DNA of 64,000 nucleotides from Hyphomicrobiales bacterium (lineage in GTDB: Bacteria > Pseudomonadota > Alphaproteobacteria > Rhizobiales > Rhizobiaceae). This document shows positions 1-7,685 of the stretch, piece by piece. Below the pieces are notes generated by a model. That model saw nothing but the letters and a program-made list of their open reading frames with translations, did no database searches and had not been told where the DNA came from. Each line of letters starts with the position of its first letter. Within the stretch, counting starts at the first letter, position 1. A program made the position numbers and the translations under genes. The stretch covers positions 62,001 through 126,000 of the forward strand of contig UBYX01000010.1 of NCBI GenBank assembly GCA_900469955.1. Direction: 5' to 3'.

Positions 1-46
1 CAAAAGCCTTCGGACATACTCTTCAATCCCCCTCGAAGAGACGAAC

Positions 47-77
47 TGGCTCGGCTCCGTCAATCGGAACCGAGCCA
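47..77. terminator. Inverted repeat, possible terminator
   Basis: A 13-base arm (TGGCTCGGCTCCG) pairs with CGGAACCGAGCCA across a 5-base loop, with one mismatch. It lies about 100 bases past the stop of the minus-strand kinase gene and could end that transcript or one entering from the other side. Neither flank has a strong T-run; the plus side has only a four-T stretch a few bases on. The rest of bases 1-176 shows no gene. Confidence 0.4.
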
Positions 78-176
78 GCTCAGTTTTGTGGGCAAATAAA
101 ACTAGCCGGTAGCTTTCAGCGAGATGATGCGAGTCACTCAGACGCTTTCGTCGTGGCGAGGCCATTCGCCATCGTC

Positions 177-1181
177 TCAGTCGTTGGCGCCTTCCAGAGG
201 AAAGACCAGCCGGTAGCTTATACGGTCATAGGAAATGACGTATTGCGCCTTGCCGTTGACCGCGGCCGGCACGACGCGCTCCAGCACCGTACTGCCGAAA
301 TGCGCCTTCAGCGCCTCTTCGTGCTCTTCCGAATTGGCGGCTGTTTCCAGAGTTTCATCCCAGACGATCTCCAGCACATCGTGGCCGTTGAGCTGCATGC
401 GCCCGCAGGTGACGTCGATGACGCGGCCGCTGCGCAGAAGTGAACCGTGGCTGACCGCATTGACGATCAGTTCGTGCAACGCGAGCCCAAGATGCAGCGA
501 GGCGTTCGGCGTCAACAGCACGTTGTCGCCCTCGACACGCACCAGATGCTTGTTCTCAGGCAGGTATTTTTCCGTCTGCTGCTGCACCAGCTCGAAGAAA
601 TAGGCGCCGCGCCAGCTGGAATCGGTGATCAGGTCCTGGGATTGCGAAAGCGAATAGAGACGCCCCCGGAACTTATGCAGGAAAAGTTCGAGCGAGCCGG
701 AATAACGCGCGGTCTGCAATGCAATGCTCTGAATGATCGCCAGCAGATTCTTCGAACGATGGCTGACCTCTCTCAAGAGCGCCCTCAGGAGCCGCTCGCG
801 ATGGCGCTCCTCCGACCGGTCGACAATGGTGGTGACGAGATGAATGCCGCGCTTTGAAAACTCCACCGCCTGCACGCGAAATTCGTAGACCTGTTCCGTG
901 CCGACGGTGATCTCGATATGGCCCTTGTTGCCCGGTTCGGTGATGGCGCCCTTGAGAGCCTGGAGCTTGGCCGCGACCTCCTCGCCGAAGAGACTGAGAT
1001 CGCTCGGCGTCGCCACATGCTCGATTGCCCAGACCTCCGGAAGATTTGTGACGAAGAGATAATTTTGTCGGGCGTCCTGGATGATGATGCTCGCCCCCAG
1101 ATCCACGAGTGCGGGCATGAAAAATTCGCGTAGCTTCTCATCGCTCTGACCAGCTTGCTGCCATGTCAGGGGATGCGGCAA
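177..1181 (-). CDS. HWE-family sensor histidine kinase with PAS-like domain
   Basis: A 334-residue cytoplasmic sensor kinase with no membrane segment. Residues about 25-125 resemble a PAS sensor domain. The phosphoacceptor is His141 in EVSHRSKN. The ATPase domain carries an N box with His236 (HELIVNAVSHG) and a W-x-E motif (Trp274, Glu276), the hallmarks of the HWE family that feeds the alphaproteobacterial general stress response. It follows phyR on the same strand after 195 bases, so it is a good candidate for a kinase that phosphorylates PhyR; that link is inferred. The start is a TTG preceded by GGAG nine bases upstream; the next in-frame ATG is 21 codons further in. No EcfG-type promoter was seen directly upstream. 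Confidence 0.85.
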   Translation of the reverse strand: MPHPLTWQQAGQSDEKLREFFMPALVDLGASIIIQDARQNYLFVTNLPEVWAIEHVATPSDLSLFGEEVAAKLQALKGAITEPGNKGHIEITVGTEQVYEFRVQAVEFSKRGIHLVTTIVDRSEERHRERLLRALLREVSHRSKNLLAIIQSIALQTARYSGSLELFLHKFRGRLYSLSQSQDLITDSSWRGAYFFELVQQQTEKYLPENKHLVRVEGDNVLLTPNASLHLGLALHELIVNAVSHGSLLRSGRVIDVTCGRMQLNGHDVLEIVWDETLETAANSEEHEEALKAHFGSTVLERVVPAAVNGKAQYVISYDRISYRLVFPLEGAND

Positions 1182-1376
1182 TTTTCATCACTCCGTTTGC
1201 GGACTTCCGGGAAACCGGGGTGTCCGCTGGAGAGACCCCGGATTTACAAGCTTATCAGTTATAGGGCGGCCAAGGCGCTGGAACAAGCCGACCGCGCGAT
1301 ATCGGCTGCCGCAAAATGAGCAGGCAAGGGCAAAGCCGCCCGGGCATTTGCCGCCGCCTCTCTTGCGTCACGCAGA

Positions 1377-2171
1377 TCACGCAGCCGCTTTCACCGCCTC
1401 GTTGAAGAAGAGGGCCTGACTGATGAGAGCCTTCACCATATCCGGGTTGAACGGCTTGGTCACGAGGAAGGCCGGCTCCGGGCGCTCGCCCGTCAACAGC
1501 CGTTCCGGAAATGCCGTGATAAAGATCACCGGCACGCTGGACGACTTCAGGATTTCATTGACGGCGTCGATACCGGAGCTGCCGTCGGCGAGCTGGATAT
1601 CGGCGAGGACCATTTTCGGATGGCTGGTATTAAAGAGCGAAACCGCTTCCTTGTGGGTGCGGGCAATGCCCGTGACGCGATGTCCAAGGTCCTGCACCAT
1701 CTGCTCGATGTCGAGTGCGATCAGCGGTTCGTCTTCGATGATCATGATCTCCGTTGCAACCTGACGCGAGATCTCGCGGGTCGCTTCATCGAGCAGGCGG
1801 GTGACTTCGCTTATGCTGACATCCAGCACCTCCGCAGTCTCCTCGACGGTGAAGCCTTCGACCGAGATCAGCAGAAAAGCATGCCGGGCCTGTGAGGGCA
1901 GCGTCGACAGATTGGATGCCGCGCGTTGTTCCCATGCGAAGGGCGACTCGATCGGCCGGATTTCGATGTTGGTGGAACCAAAAATCGTGACGAATAGTTT
2001 ATAAAGTGAAACACGGTCCTTGGACGTTTCCGGGAATATCGAAACGTCTGCGATCAGAGCTTCCAGGACCGCAGCGACATAGGCGTCTCCCGAGGTCTGA
2101 GATCCGGTGACTGCCCGAGCATATCGACGCAGATAAGGAAGGTGAGACGCAACGCGTGTGGTAAGTGACAT
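1377..2171 (-). CDS. phyR: PhyR, general stress response anti-anti-sigma response regulator
   Basis: A 264-residue protein. Residues 1-135 form a sigma-factor-like domain (region-2-like and region-4-like helices) without DNA-binding purpose, and residues 141-255 form a receiver domain. Receiver residues are visible: Glu146/Asp147, phosphoacceptor Asp191 (LADIQLADG), Thr219 and Lys239. In the known mechanism, phosphorylated PhyR binds NepR through its sigma-like domain and so frees EcfG. The ATG is preceded by GGGGAG. The gene is divergent from nepR-ecfG, and a perfect EcfG promoter lies upstream, implying positive autoregulation. Family identity is very secure from domain order and location. 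Confidence 0.96.
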   Translation of the reverse strand: MSLTTRVASHLPYLRRYARAVTGSQTSGDAYVAAVLEALIADVSIFPETSKDRVSLYKLFVTIFGSTNIEIRPIESPFAWEQRAASNLSTLPSQARHAFLLISVEGFTVEETAEVLDVSISEVTRLLDEATREISRQVATEIMIIEDEPLIALDIEQMVQDLGHRVTGIARTHKEAVSLFNTSHPKMVLADIQLADGSSGIDAVNEILKSSSVPVIFITAFPERLLTGERPEPAFLVTKPFNPDMVKALISQALFFNEAVKAAA

Positions 2172-2215
2172 ACAAAATCTCCCCTGGTGCCCAGACGGGC
2201 AATTGACCCAATATG

Positions 2216-2240
2216 AACGTGGGTGTGCAAAAAAAGTTCC
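2216..2240 (-). promoter_or_regulatory. EcfG-type promoter for phyR
   Basis: Read on the minus strand this is GGAAC (2240-2236), a 16-base spacer, then CGTT (2219-2216), an exact match to the EcfG/RpoE2 consensus. It would start a phyR transcript near 2209 with a leader of about 38 bases. Confidence 0.85.
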
Positions 2241-2247
2241 GGAAGGC

Positions 2248-2272
2248 GGAACTTATTTTCCTCCCACGAATT
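2248..2272 (+). promoter_or_regulatory. EcfG-type promoter for nepR-ecfG
   Basis: GGAAC at 2248-2252, an 18-base spacer, then TT at 2271-2272. This fits the looser GGAAC-N18/19-TT form but not the CGTT form. It lies 7 bases from the oppositely oriented -35 box of phyR, so the two promoters are back to back. Confidence 0.65.
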
Positions 2273-2308
2273 CTCATGCCCGAGATATCGCAACAGGCTG
2301 CCTGCGTG

Positions 2309-2524
2309 ATGAGTGACGACGAAAATAGAAAAAAAGATGACATGACGACAGTTCAATCCCACGAAGTCAGACCTGGAGCGGTACAGCCGAACGCCTCCAT
2401 TTCTCGTAAATTGCGCGAATTTTACGATGCCGTGCAAGAGGAAGGAATTCCGGATCGTTTTCTTGACCTTCTTGAGCGTCTGGAACAGGCCGAGAAGAAC
2501 GCAAAGCCGGTGAAAGTAAAATGA
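2309..2524 (+). CDS. nepR: NepR, anti-sigma factor of EcfG
   Basis: A small anti-sigma factor that sequesters EcfG until phosphorylated PhyR displaces it. The diagnostic two-helix core is present (SRKLREFYDAV, then IPDRFLDLLERL) with a short charged tail. The start is uncertain: ATG at 2309 gives 71 residues and ATG at 2342 gives 60. A longer frame back to 2213 is excluded if transcription begins at the promoter whose -10 ends at 2272. Its stop overlaps the ecfG start (ATGA), the usual translational coupling for this pair, and it lies divergent from phyR. Confidence 0.92.
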   Translation: MSDDENRKKDDMTTVQSHEVRPGAVQPNASISRKLREFYDAVQEEGIPDRFLDLLERLEQAEKNAKPVKVK

Positions 2525-3087
2525 GCAAAGAAGACGAGATCGACGATCGCGGCTTCAAGCGCGACCTTCTTGCGTCGCTGCCAAACCTCCGCGCTTTTGC
2601 TGTATCCCTCACCGGCCGGCACGATAAGGCCGACGACCTGGTGCAGGACACGATCATGAAGGCCTGGGCCAACCAGTCCAGCTTCACCGCCGGGACCAAT
2701 ATGAGAGCCTGGCTCTTTACGATCCTTCGCAACGAATTCTACAGCCAGATGCGCAAACGCGGCCGCGAGGTGCAGGACAGCGACGGTCTGTTCAGCGAGC
2801 GTTTTTCGGTACATCCGGAGCAGTATGGCCGCCTGGACCTCCAGGACTTCCGCAAGGCGCTCGACAAGCTGCCCGACGATCAGCGTGAAGCGATCATTCT
2901 GGTGGGGGCAGCCGGTTTTGCCTATGAAGAAGCCGCCACGATCTGCGGCTGCGCCGTCGGCACGATCAAGAGCCGTGTCAGCCGTGCCCGCACCCGTCTT
3001 CAGGAGCTGCTCGGCGTCTCCGGCGAGGGCGATTTCGGCCCCGATCCTGACCACGCCGCAATCACCGCCCGCGCCTTCGGCGGCTAA
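2521..3087 (+). CDS. ecfG: EcfG, general stress response sigma factor
   Basis: A 188-residue ECF sigma factor of the EcfG (ECF15) group, equivalent to RpoE2 of Sinorhizobium. Region 2 spans about residues 14-82 with the core-binding KADDLVQDTIMKAW and the -10-reading WLFTILRNEFYS. Region 4 spans about 112-165, with a helix-turn-helix in YEEAATICGCAVGTIKSR. It directs core polymerase to GGAAC-type promoters. It overlaps nepR by four bases. Ten candidate target promoters occur in this window, two of them in its own regulatory locus. Confidence 0.95.
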   Translation: MSKEDEIDDRGFKRDLLASLPNLRAFAVSLTGRHDKADDLVQDTIMKAWANQSSFTAGTNMRAWLFTILRNEFYSQMRKRGREVQDSDGLFSERFSVHPEQYGRLDLQDFRKALDKLPDDQREAIILVGAAGFAYEEAATICGCAVGTIKSRVSRARTRLQELLGVSGEGDFGPDPDHAAITARAFGG

Positions 3088-3106
3088 AACCTCGAAAAAG
3101 GTCGAT

Positions 3107-3143
3107 AAAAAAAAGCGGCCGCCCGGAAATCCGGGAGGCCGCT
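3107..3143 (-). terminator. Rho-independent terminator after the YqjE-like gene
   Basis: AGCGGCC plus CCCGG pair with CCGGG plus GGCCGCT around an AAAT loop, with one internal mismatch. On the minus strand the stem is followed by eight Ts, so it ends the minus-strand membrane-protein transcript. It also lies 25 bases beyond the ecfG stop and may serve both. Confidence 0.8.
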
Positions 3144-3150
3144 GATCAGA

Positions 3151-3606
3151 TTATTCGGCCGGTTCATCCGTACGGCGTCTGGCCGAACCCGCTCTTCTCG
3201 TCAGCAGAAAGCCGAGGCCGGCTGCTACCGAGACAAACAGGAGCGGTCGCGACTTGATCACCAGCGGCAGTGCCGAGAGTGCCGCTGTCGCCATCAGCGC
3301 CTTACTGCTGTTTGCCGCCGCGACTTCGCGTTTGCGCCGCGCCTCTGCGCGATTTGCCGTTACGACAGAGGCATACATGACGAGAGCGAGGACTAGTGCG
3401 CCGCCCGCGACAACCAGCAAGGCCGTTGGCAGGCCCCACAGCCCGCCAAGATAGACAGCGAGCGCCGCGACCGCGAGCGCGTAGGCGGTCAGGAGGAATA
3501 GGAGCGCGAAACCGTAAAGAACTGCGTTTCGCCTGAACCGGCTCATGAACGCCGCGATATCGATCGCGGCGAGCGAAGCCAGGAGAGGCCCGAGTCCCGT
3601 CAGCAT
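3151..3606 (-). CDS. YqjE-like / phage-holin superfamily III-type membrane protein
   Basis: A 151-residue integral membrane protein. Two strong hydrophobic segments lie at about residues 28-54 and 58-82, then a basic stretch (EARRKREV), a weaker hydrophobic segment near 105-135 and an Arg-rich tail. Size and layout match the Phage_holin_3_6/YqjE family, which in enterobacteria sits beside the DUF883 protein YqjD. Here too the start codon overlaps the stop of the DUF883 gene by one base. The frame continues upstream, but ATG at 3606 is the sensible start because the region above belongs to that neighbour. It is not a phage gene by context. Its role is unknown. Confidence 0.75.
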   Translation of the reverse strand: MLTGLGPLLASLAAIDIAAFMSRFRRNAVLYGFALLFLLTAYALAVAALAVYLGGLWGLPTALLVVAGGALVLALVMYASVVTANRAEARRKREVAAANSSKALMATAALSALPLVIKSRPLLFVSVAAGLGFLLTRRAGSARRRTDEPAE

Positions 3607-3953
3607 CAGCGGCGCGTCAGCAGTGCGAGCAGGAAACCGACGCCTGCGGCGATGGCGACGGACTGGATCGGATTCGTGCGGATCTGACGTTCCAGATCGC
3701 GCTCCAGACTCATCGCCTGCTCGCGCGCGGCTTCCACCATGTGCATGGAGGCATCTGCAGCCTCGTTGGCGGCGCGGCGCGCTTTGCCGCGCACTTCGCT
3801 TGCCTTGTCGTTGCCGACGGCGGCAACAGAACGGGCGAGCGAGGAAATGTCCTCCCGAAGCTGCTGCAACTGCGCTTCGATGTCCTTCGAGGCTGCAGAG
3901 TTCTGGCCGTTGCCGCTGCGGGCGAATTCGCTGGTCGGATTGGCTGTGGGCAT
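3606..3953 (-). CDS. DUF883/ElaB-YqjD-like tail-anchored protein
   Basis: A 115-residue protein: a polar, helix-forming body (residues 20-92) and a single C-terminal hydrophobic segment (about 96-112) ending in Arg-Arg. This is the layout of the DUF883 family (ElaB, YqjD, YgaM), tail-anchored inner-membrane proteins that associate with ribosomes and are made in stationary phase in E. coli. ATG at 3953 is preceded by GAGGAG. The gene is translationally coupled to the YqjE-like gene. An exact EcfG-type promoter lies about 210 bases upstream, so this pair may be stress-induced here as the E. coli pair is under RpoS. Confidence 0.8.
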   Translation of the reverse strand: MPTANPTSEFARSGNGQNSAASKDIEAQLQQLREDISSLARSVAAVGNDKASEVRGKARRAANEAADASMHMVEAAREQAMSLERDLERQIRTNPIQSVAIAAGVGFLLALLTRR

Positions 3954-4164
3954 ATTCGATCTCCTCGGGTTTTCGGTTCTTTTGAAGCATTCAGGCCGCG
4001 AGCCGGCTTTGCGAAAAATCAAATGACGCGGAAGACGGCGAGGAGATCGGTCACCGGAATTGGGACATGCAAGGCCAAAGGAATATGCCTCTCATCGTCA
4101 ACCTCCTCGATAAGCGCCTGGCGAGCGCGCGGCTTTGCAGTCCCGTTTCGGGCTGCCGGCGTTG

Positions 4165-4189
4165 AACGCGGCAGAAACGTGATTGTTCC
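4165..4189 (-). promoter_or_regulatory. EcfG-type promoter upstream of the DUF883-YqjE pair
   Basis: On the minus strand: GGAAC (4189-4185), 16-base spacer, CGTT (4168-4165), an exact consensus match. It lies between the end of the amidase gene (4230) and the DUF883 start (3953), giving a leader of about 200 bases. That leader contains a 14-codon frame (4095-4051, starting MRGIFLWP) behind a strong GAGGAGG ribosome site. Confidence 0.75.
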
Positions 4190-4229
4190 CGACGGCATGG
4201 GAGCAGAAGACGGACTGTTGAAATCGGAA

Positions 4230-5627
4230 TCAGTTGGCGGTCGGCGGCTCCGGCCACCGGCTGATCCCGCCGGTCCATTCTTCGAAGGCCCGCGAAAGCT
4301 TGAGAACGAGCAAGTCGTCGAAACGCGGGCCGACGATCTGCAATCCGATCGGCATCCCCGATCTGGAGAAGCCGCAGTTGATGGACGAAGCCGGTTGCTC
4401 CGACATGTTCCAGGGCACCGTAAAGGCGATATGTTCGAATGGCAGCGCCGGGTTGTTGGTGGGTGACGCCCATTCGGCCGGATAGGAAACGATCGGATTG
4501 ATGGGCGAGATAACCGCATCGACGGTGGAAAATAGCTTGCCCGCCGACTTGCGCATCTCGATCGTCTGGTTGAAGCCGCGCACCGCCTCGACGCCGGAGA
4601 TATAGGTGCCTCCTTCCGCCCACTGATAGATATAGGGCAGGATCAGGGCCCGGCGCACCTCCGGCATCTTTTCGATATCGCCCCAGAAGCGGGCCCGCCA
4701 GAAATTGTCGAGCCCATCGAGCATCGCGCGTGTGATGACCGGTTCGACCGGCACGACGATGGCGCCTGCTTCCTCGAAGCATTTGGCCGCCGCGACGACC
4801 GCATCGCGGACCTCCTCGTCGACGGCAAGGCCGATACCCGCGTCGAGCATCAGGCCGATCTTCATGCCCTTCACATCGATTTGGAGATCGAGCCAGTCGA
4901 ACGCGTTGGGCGGCAGGCTCGTGCCGTCACGCCAGTCCGGCCGTGAAAGCGTCGCCATCGACATGGCGGCGTCTTCGACCGTCCTGGTCATCGGACCGGC
5001 GCAGCGGCCGACATAATAGGGATCGACGGGGATACGGCCCTGGCTCGGCTTGAAGCCGAAAAGGCCGGTCCAGCCGGCCGGCAGGCGCACCGAGCCGCCG
5101 ATATCCGTGCCGATATGCAGCGGCCCGAAGCCCGCCGCACCGGCAGCCGCCGCTCCGGCGCTCGAGCCGCCCGGATTCTGCGTCAGATCCCAGGGGTTGC
5201 GGCTCAGGTGATGGAAGCTCGAAAGGCCGGAGGAGAGCATGCCGTAGTCGGGGCACGTGGTCTTGGCAAAGATCACCGCGCCGTCCTCCCGGCAACGTGC
5301 AGCGATCGGCGCATCCTCGACCGCCGGCACGAGCTCGACCGCCGCCGTACCCAGCGGCACGGGCTGCCCCTTGGTGGCGATCAGTTCCTTGAGTGTGACG
5401 GGAACGCCGTCGAGGGGGCCGAGCGCCTCGCCTTTCATCCAGCGTTCGCCGGAGGCGGCGGCCTGCACCCGCGCGCTGTCCGGATCGTAGAGATAAAGCG
5501 CCTGCACATGCGGCTCGAAGGCGGCGATGCGATCTTCGACGGCCAGCCAATATTCGGAAGGAGAGAGTTTCCTCGCCGCATAGAGGCCCCGCAGCTCACG
5601 GATGGTCAGTTTCAGGAGGTCGTTCAT
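4230..5627 (-). CDS. Amidase-signature family hydrolase
   Basis: A 465-residue amidase-signature enzyme that hydrolyses a C-N amide bond. The Ser-cisSer-Lys triad is visible: Lys80 (DGVPVTLKE), Ser155 (GGSSAGAA) and nucleophile Ser179 (GTDIGGSVR), with the family spacing of 24 between the two serines. The start is ATG at 5627; upstream in-frame codons overlap the permease gene. It lies 22 bases after a peptide-type ABC permease gene, so the imported substrate may be an amide or short peptide that this enzyme opens. The exact substrate cannot be told. Confidence 0.87.
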   Translation of the reverse strand: MNDLLKLTIRELRGLYAARKLSPSEYWLAVEDRIAAFEPHVQALYLYDPDSARVQAAASGERWMKGEALGPLDGVPVTLKELIATKGQPVPLGTAAVELVPAVEDAPIAARCREDGAVIFAKTTCPDYGMLSSGLSSFHHLSRNPWDLTQNPGGSSAGAAAAGAAGFGPLHIGTDIGGSVRLPAGWTGLFGFKPSQGRIPVDPYYVGRCAGPMTRTVEDAAMSMATLSRPDWRDGTSLPPNAFDWLDLQIDVKGMKIGLMLDAGIGLAVDEEVRDAVVAAAKCFEEAGAIVVPVEPVITRAMLDGLDNFWRARFWGDIEKMPEVRRALILPYIYQWAEGGTYISGVEAVRGFNQTIEMRKSAGKLFSTVDAVISPINPIVSYPAEWASPTNNPALPFEHIAFTVPWNMSEQPASSINCGFSRSGMPIGLQIVGPRFDDLLVLKLSRAFEEWTGGISRWPEPPTAN

Positions 5628-5649
5628 CTCAATATCTTCGTTCTCAAAA

Positions 5650-6468
5650 TCAGGAATCGTCACGCGGATCGAGAAGGTCCCGCAGGCCGTCACCCAGCAT
5701 GTTGAGGCCAAGGACGGCGAGCGCAATGGCAAGGCCCGGCATCAGGGCGAGCCACGGCGCCTGGCCGAGAAATGTCTGTGAATCTGCAAGCATCCGGCCC
5801 CAGGTCGGAGCCGGCGGCGGCATGCCGAGCCCGAGAAACGAAAGCCCCGCTTCAGTCAGGATTGCAAGCCCGAGCTGGATCGTCACCTGCACGATGATCT
5901 GGTTGGAGATGTTCGGCAGCACGTGGACGCGCGTGATCGTGGCTTTAGATCTTCCCATGCCGACAGCCGCGGCCACGTAGTCCCTCGTCCAGATCTGCAG
6001 CGCCGCGCTGAGCGTCAGCCGCGCGAAGACCGGCACCATGAAGACAGCGATCGCCACGATGGCGGTGAACCGGCCGGAGCCGATGAAGGCGCCGAGCATC
6101 ATGGCGGACAGGATCGGCGGCACCGCGAAGATGATGTCGCATCCGCGCATGACGATCAGTTCGAGCCAGCCGCGCCGCATGGCCACGATGACGCCGGCCA
6201 TCGTGCCGATGCTGGCACCGAGCGCCACTGCAAGAATGGAAGTGGACAGCGAGTTCCAGGCGCCGACCATCAGGGCGGACGCCACGTCGCGGCCGAACTG
6301 GTCGGTGCCGAGCAGGCCGAATTCGAGCGGCGCCTTGAGTTTCTGGACGATGTTCATCTTGGTCGGCGGGAACGGCGTCCAGACAAGCGAGAGGAGCGCG
6401 ACGGAAAACAGCGCAAGCGAGATGAAAAGCCCGATGAGAAAGACCGGACGGTGAAACGCTTTCCTCAT
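5650..6468 (-). CDS. Peptide/nickel-type ABC transporter permease (DppC-like)
   Basis: A 272-residue inner-membrane permease of the binding-protein-dependent family. It begins with a short N-terminal membrane segment (residues 8-32) and the TDQFGRD motif typical of DppC-type subunits, followed by about five further helices and the cytoplasmic EAA-type loop (GMGRSKATITRVHVLPN) that contacts the ATPase. It overlaps the DppB-like gene by four bases. No ATPase gene accompanies this set; the nearest pair is at 10313-11904. Confidence 0.88.
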   Translation of the reverse strand: MRKAFHRPVFLIGLFISLALFSVALLSLVWTPFPPTKMNIVQKLKAPLEFGLLGTDQFGRDVASALMVGAWNSLSTSILAVALGASIGTMAGVIVAMRRGWLELIVMRGCDIIFAVPPILSAMMLGAFIGSGRFTAIVAIAVFMVPVFARLTLSAALQIWTRDYVAAAVGMGRSKATITRVHVLPNISNQIIVQVTIQLGLAILTEAGLSFLGLGMPPPAPTWGRMLADSQTFLGQAPWLALMPGLAIALAVLGLNMLGDGLRDLLDPRDDS

Positions 6469-7415
6469 TGGGCACCGGCCCTCAGGCGCGGGTCGATCGC
6501 GAGATAGGCGAGATCGACCACGAAATTCATGAGGATCACCAGGCCCGAGAAGAACAGCACGACATCCTGCATCACCACGATATCGCGCTGGGAAAGCGCC
6601 TGATAGGCAAGTCGCCCGAGCCCCGGCAGATTGAAGACGTTTTCCACCAGCACCGCACCGGCAATCAGGAAGGTGAACTGCAGGCCAAGCATGGTGACGA
6701 CAGGCACCAGCGCGTTGGGAACCGCATGCCGCCAGATGGCGGTGCCGTCGCTCAGGCCCTTGGCGCGGGCGGTGCGGACGAAATCCTCGTTCATCACTTC
6801 GAGCACCGCGGCGCGCGCCACCCGCGTCAGCACGCCGGCCTGCGGCAAGGCGAGCGCCACCGCCGGCAGGACGAGAGCCTTCAGGCCGGCGAACAACCCT
6901 GCATCCCAGCCCGGAAAGCCGCCCGCCGGCATCCAGCCGGGCACGGTGGAAAAAAGAATGATCAGCAGCAGCCCGACCCAGAAAGCGGGGACCGCGATGC
7001 CGATATAGGAAAACAGCCCGGCGACGAAATCGAAGGCGCGGTTATGGCTGCGCGCCGCCTGCACGCCGAGCGGCACGGCGACCAGCACGGAAATGACGAT
7101 CGCGATCAGCGCAAGCGGGATGGTGACGGCGAGCCTCTCGGCGATCAGACCCGCGACCGGCACTCCATAGGTGTAGGACTGGCCGAGATCGCCCCGGAAG
7201 ACGCCGGCGAGCCAGGCGAGATACCGCACCGGCAGCGGCTGGTCGAGGCCGAGCTGCTTCTGAAGCGCGGCAAGCGTTTCCGGGCTCGCCGACGTCCCGA
7301 GCATGATCGCCGCCGGATCGCCGGGCAAAAGCCCCATTACGGTGAAGATCAGCAGAGAGACCACGAAAAGCGTGACGACGAGGCTGAGGATGCGCCGGAC
7401 GAGGATGGAGATCAT
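6465..7415 (-). CDS. Peptide/nickel-type ABC transporter permease (DppB-like)
   Basis: A 316-residue permease partner of the downstream DppC-like protein. The N-terminal helix (ISILVRRILSLVVTLFVV) and the LLPGDPA motif are typical of DppB subunits, and an EAA loop is present (RAKGLSDGTAIWRHAVPN). ATG at 7415 is chosen because a good ribosome site (GGAGAGGAG) precedes it; a 14-codon longer frame exists. About 270 bases containing a palindromic repeat separate it from its binding-protein gene upstream. Confidence 0.88.
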   Translation of the reverse strand: MISILVRRILSLVVTLFVVSLLIFTVMGLLPGDPAAIMLGTSASPETLAALQKQLGLDQPLPVRYLAWLAGVFRGDLGQSYTYGVPVAGLIAERLAVTIPLALIAIVISVLVAVPLGVQAARSHNRAFDFVAGLFSYIGIAVPAFWVGLLLIILFSTVPGWMPAGGFPGWDAGLFAGLKALVLPAVALALPQAGVLTRVARAAVLEVMNEDFVRTARAKGLSDGTAIWRHAVPNALVPVVTMLGLQFTFLIAGAVLVENVFNLPGLGRLAYQALSQRDIVVMQDVVLFFSGLVILMNFVVDLAYLAIDPRLRAGAQ

Positions 7416-7489
7416 GGGGTGATCTCCTCTCCGGAGCTGGCAGCGTACCGGAAACATCGCCGTATCCCGGAAACTTGCCGCGGATAAGT

Positions 7490-7583
7490 CCCTCCCCCTT
7501 GTGGGGAGGGGCTGGGGAGGGGTTCTTCATTGCGCGCGAAAACCCCTCCCGCCTGCCGGCCGCCCTCTCCACAATGGGGAGGG
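7490..7583. repeat. Rhizobial palindromic intergenic repeat, copy 1
   Basis: Two near-identical palindromes (7490-7510 and 7563-7583), each CCTCCCC around TTGTG or ACAAT and then GGGGAGG, flank an inner inverted pair (GGGGAGGGGTT near 7514 and AACCCCTCCC at 7541-7550). The layout is like the mosaic intergenic repeats (RIME-type) known from Rhizobiaceae. It fills the gap between a binding-protein gene and its permease genes. Related copies lie near 26.6, 39.1, 40.9 and 43.0 kb. Confidence 0.75.
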
Positions 7584-7685
7584 TTAAGGGTGCCGCGCCG
7601 CCTCATCTCTGATATGCGACTGCCCTCTTCTTCAAAAGAAGGGGAAGCTGCCGCACGCACCCTACTCCTATTCATCGCTTGAGCT

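Noticed and set aside
1280..1305. GGAAC in the gap between phyR and the kinase
   Set aside because: It points the wrong way for the kinase and has no matching -10 element.
3151..3606. Prophage remnant suggested by the holin-like protein
   Set aside because: The protein matches the chromosomal YqjE type and sits beside a YqjD-like gene; no other phage gene is nearby.
7490..7583. CRISPR-like repeat pattern
   Set aside because: The units are palindromic, only two per site, with no regular spacers and no cas genes in the window.
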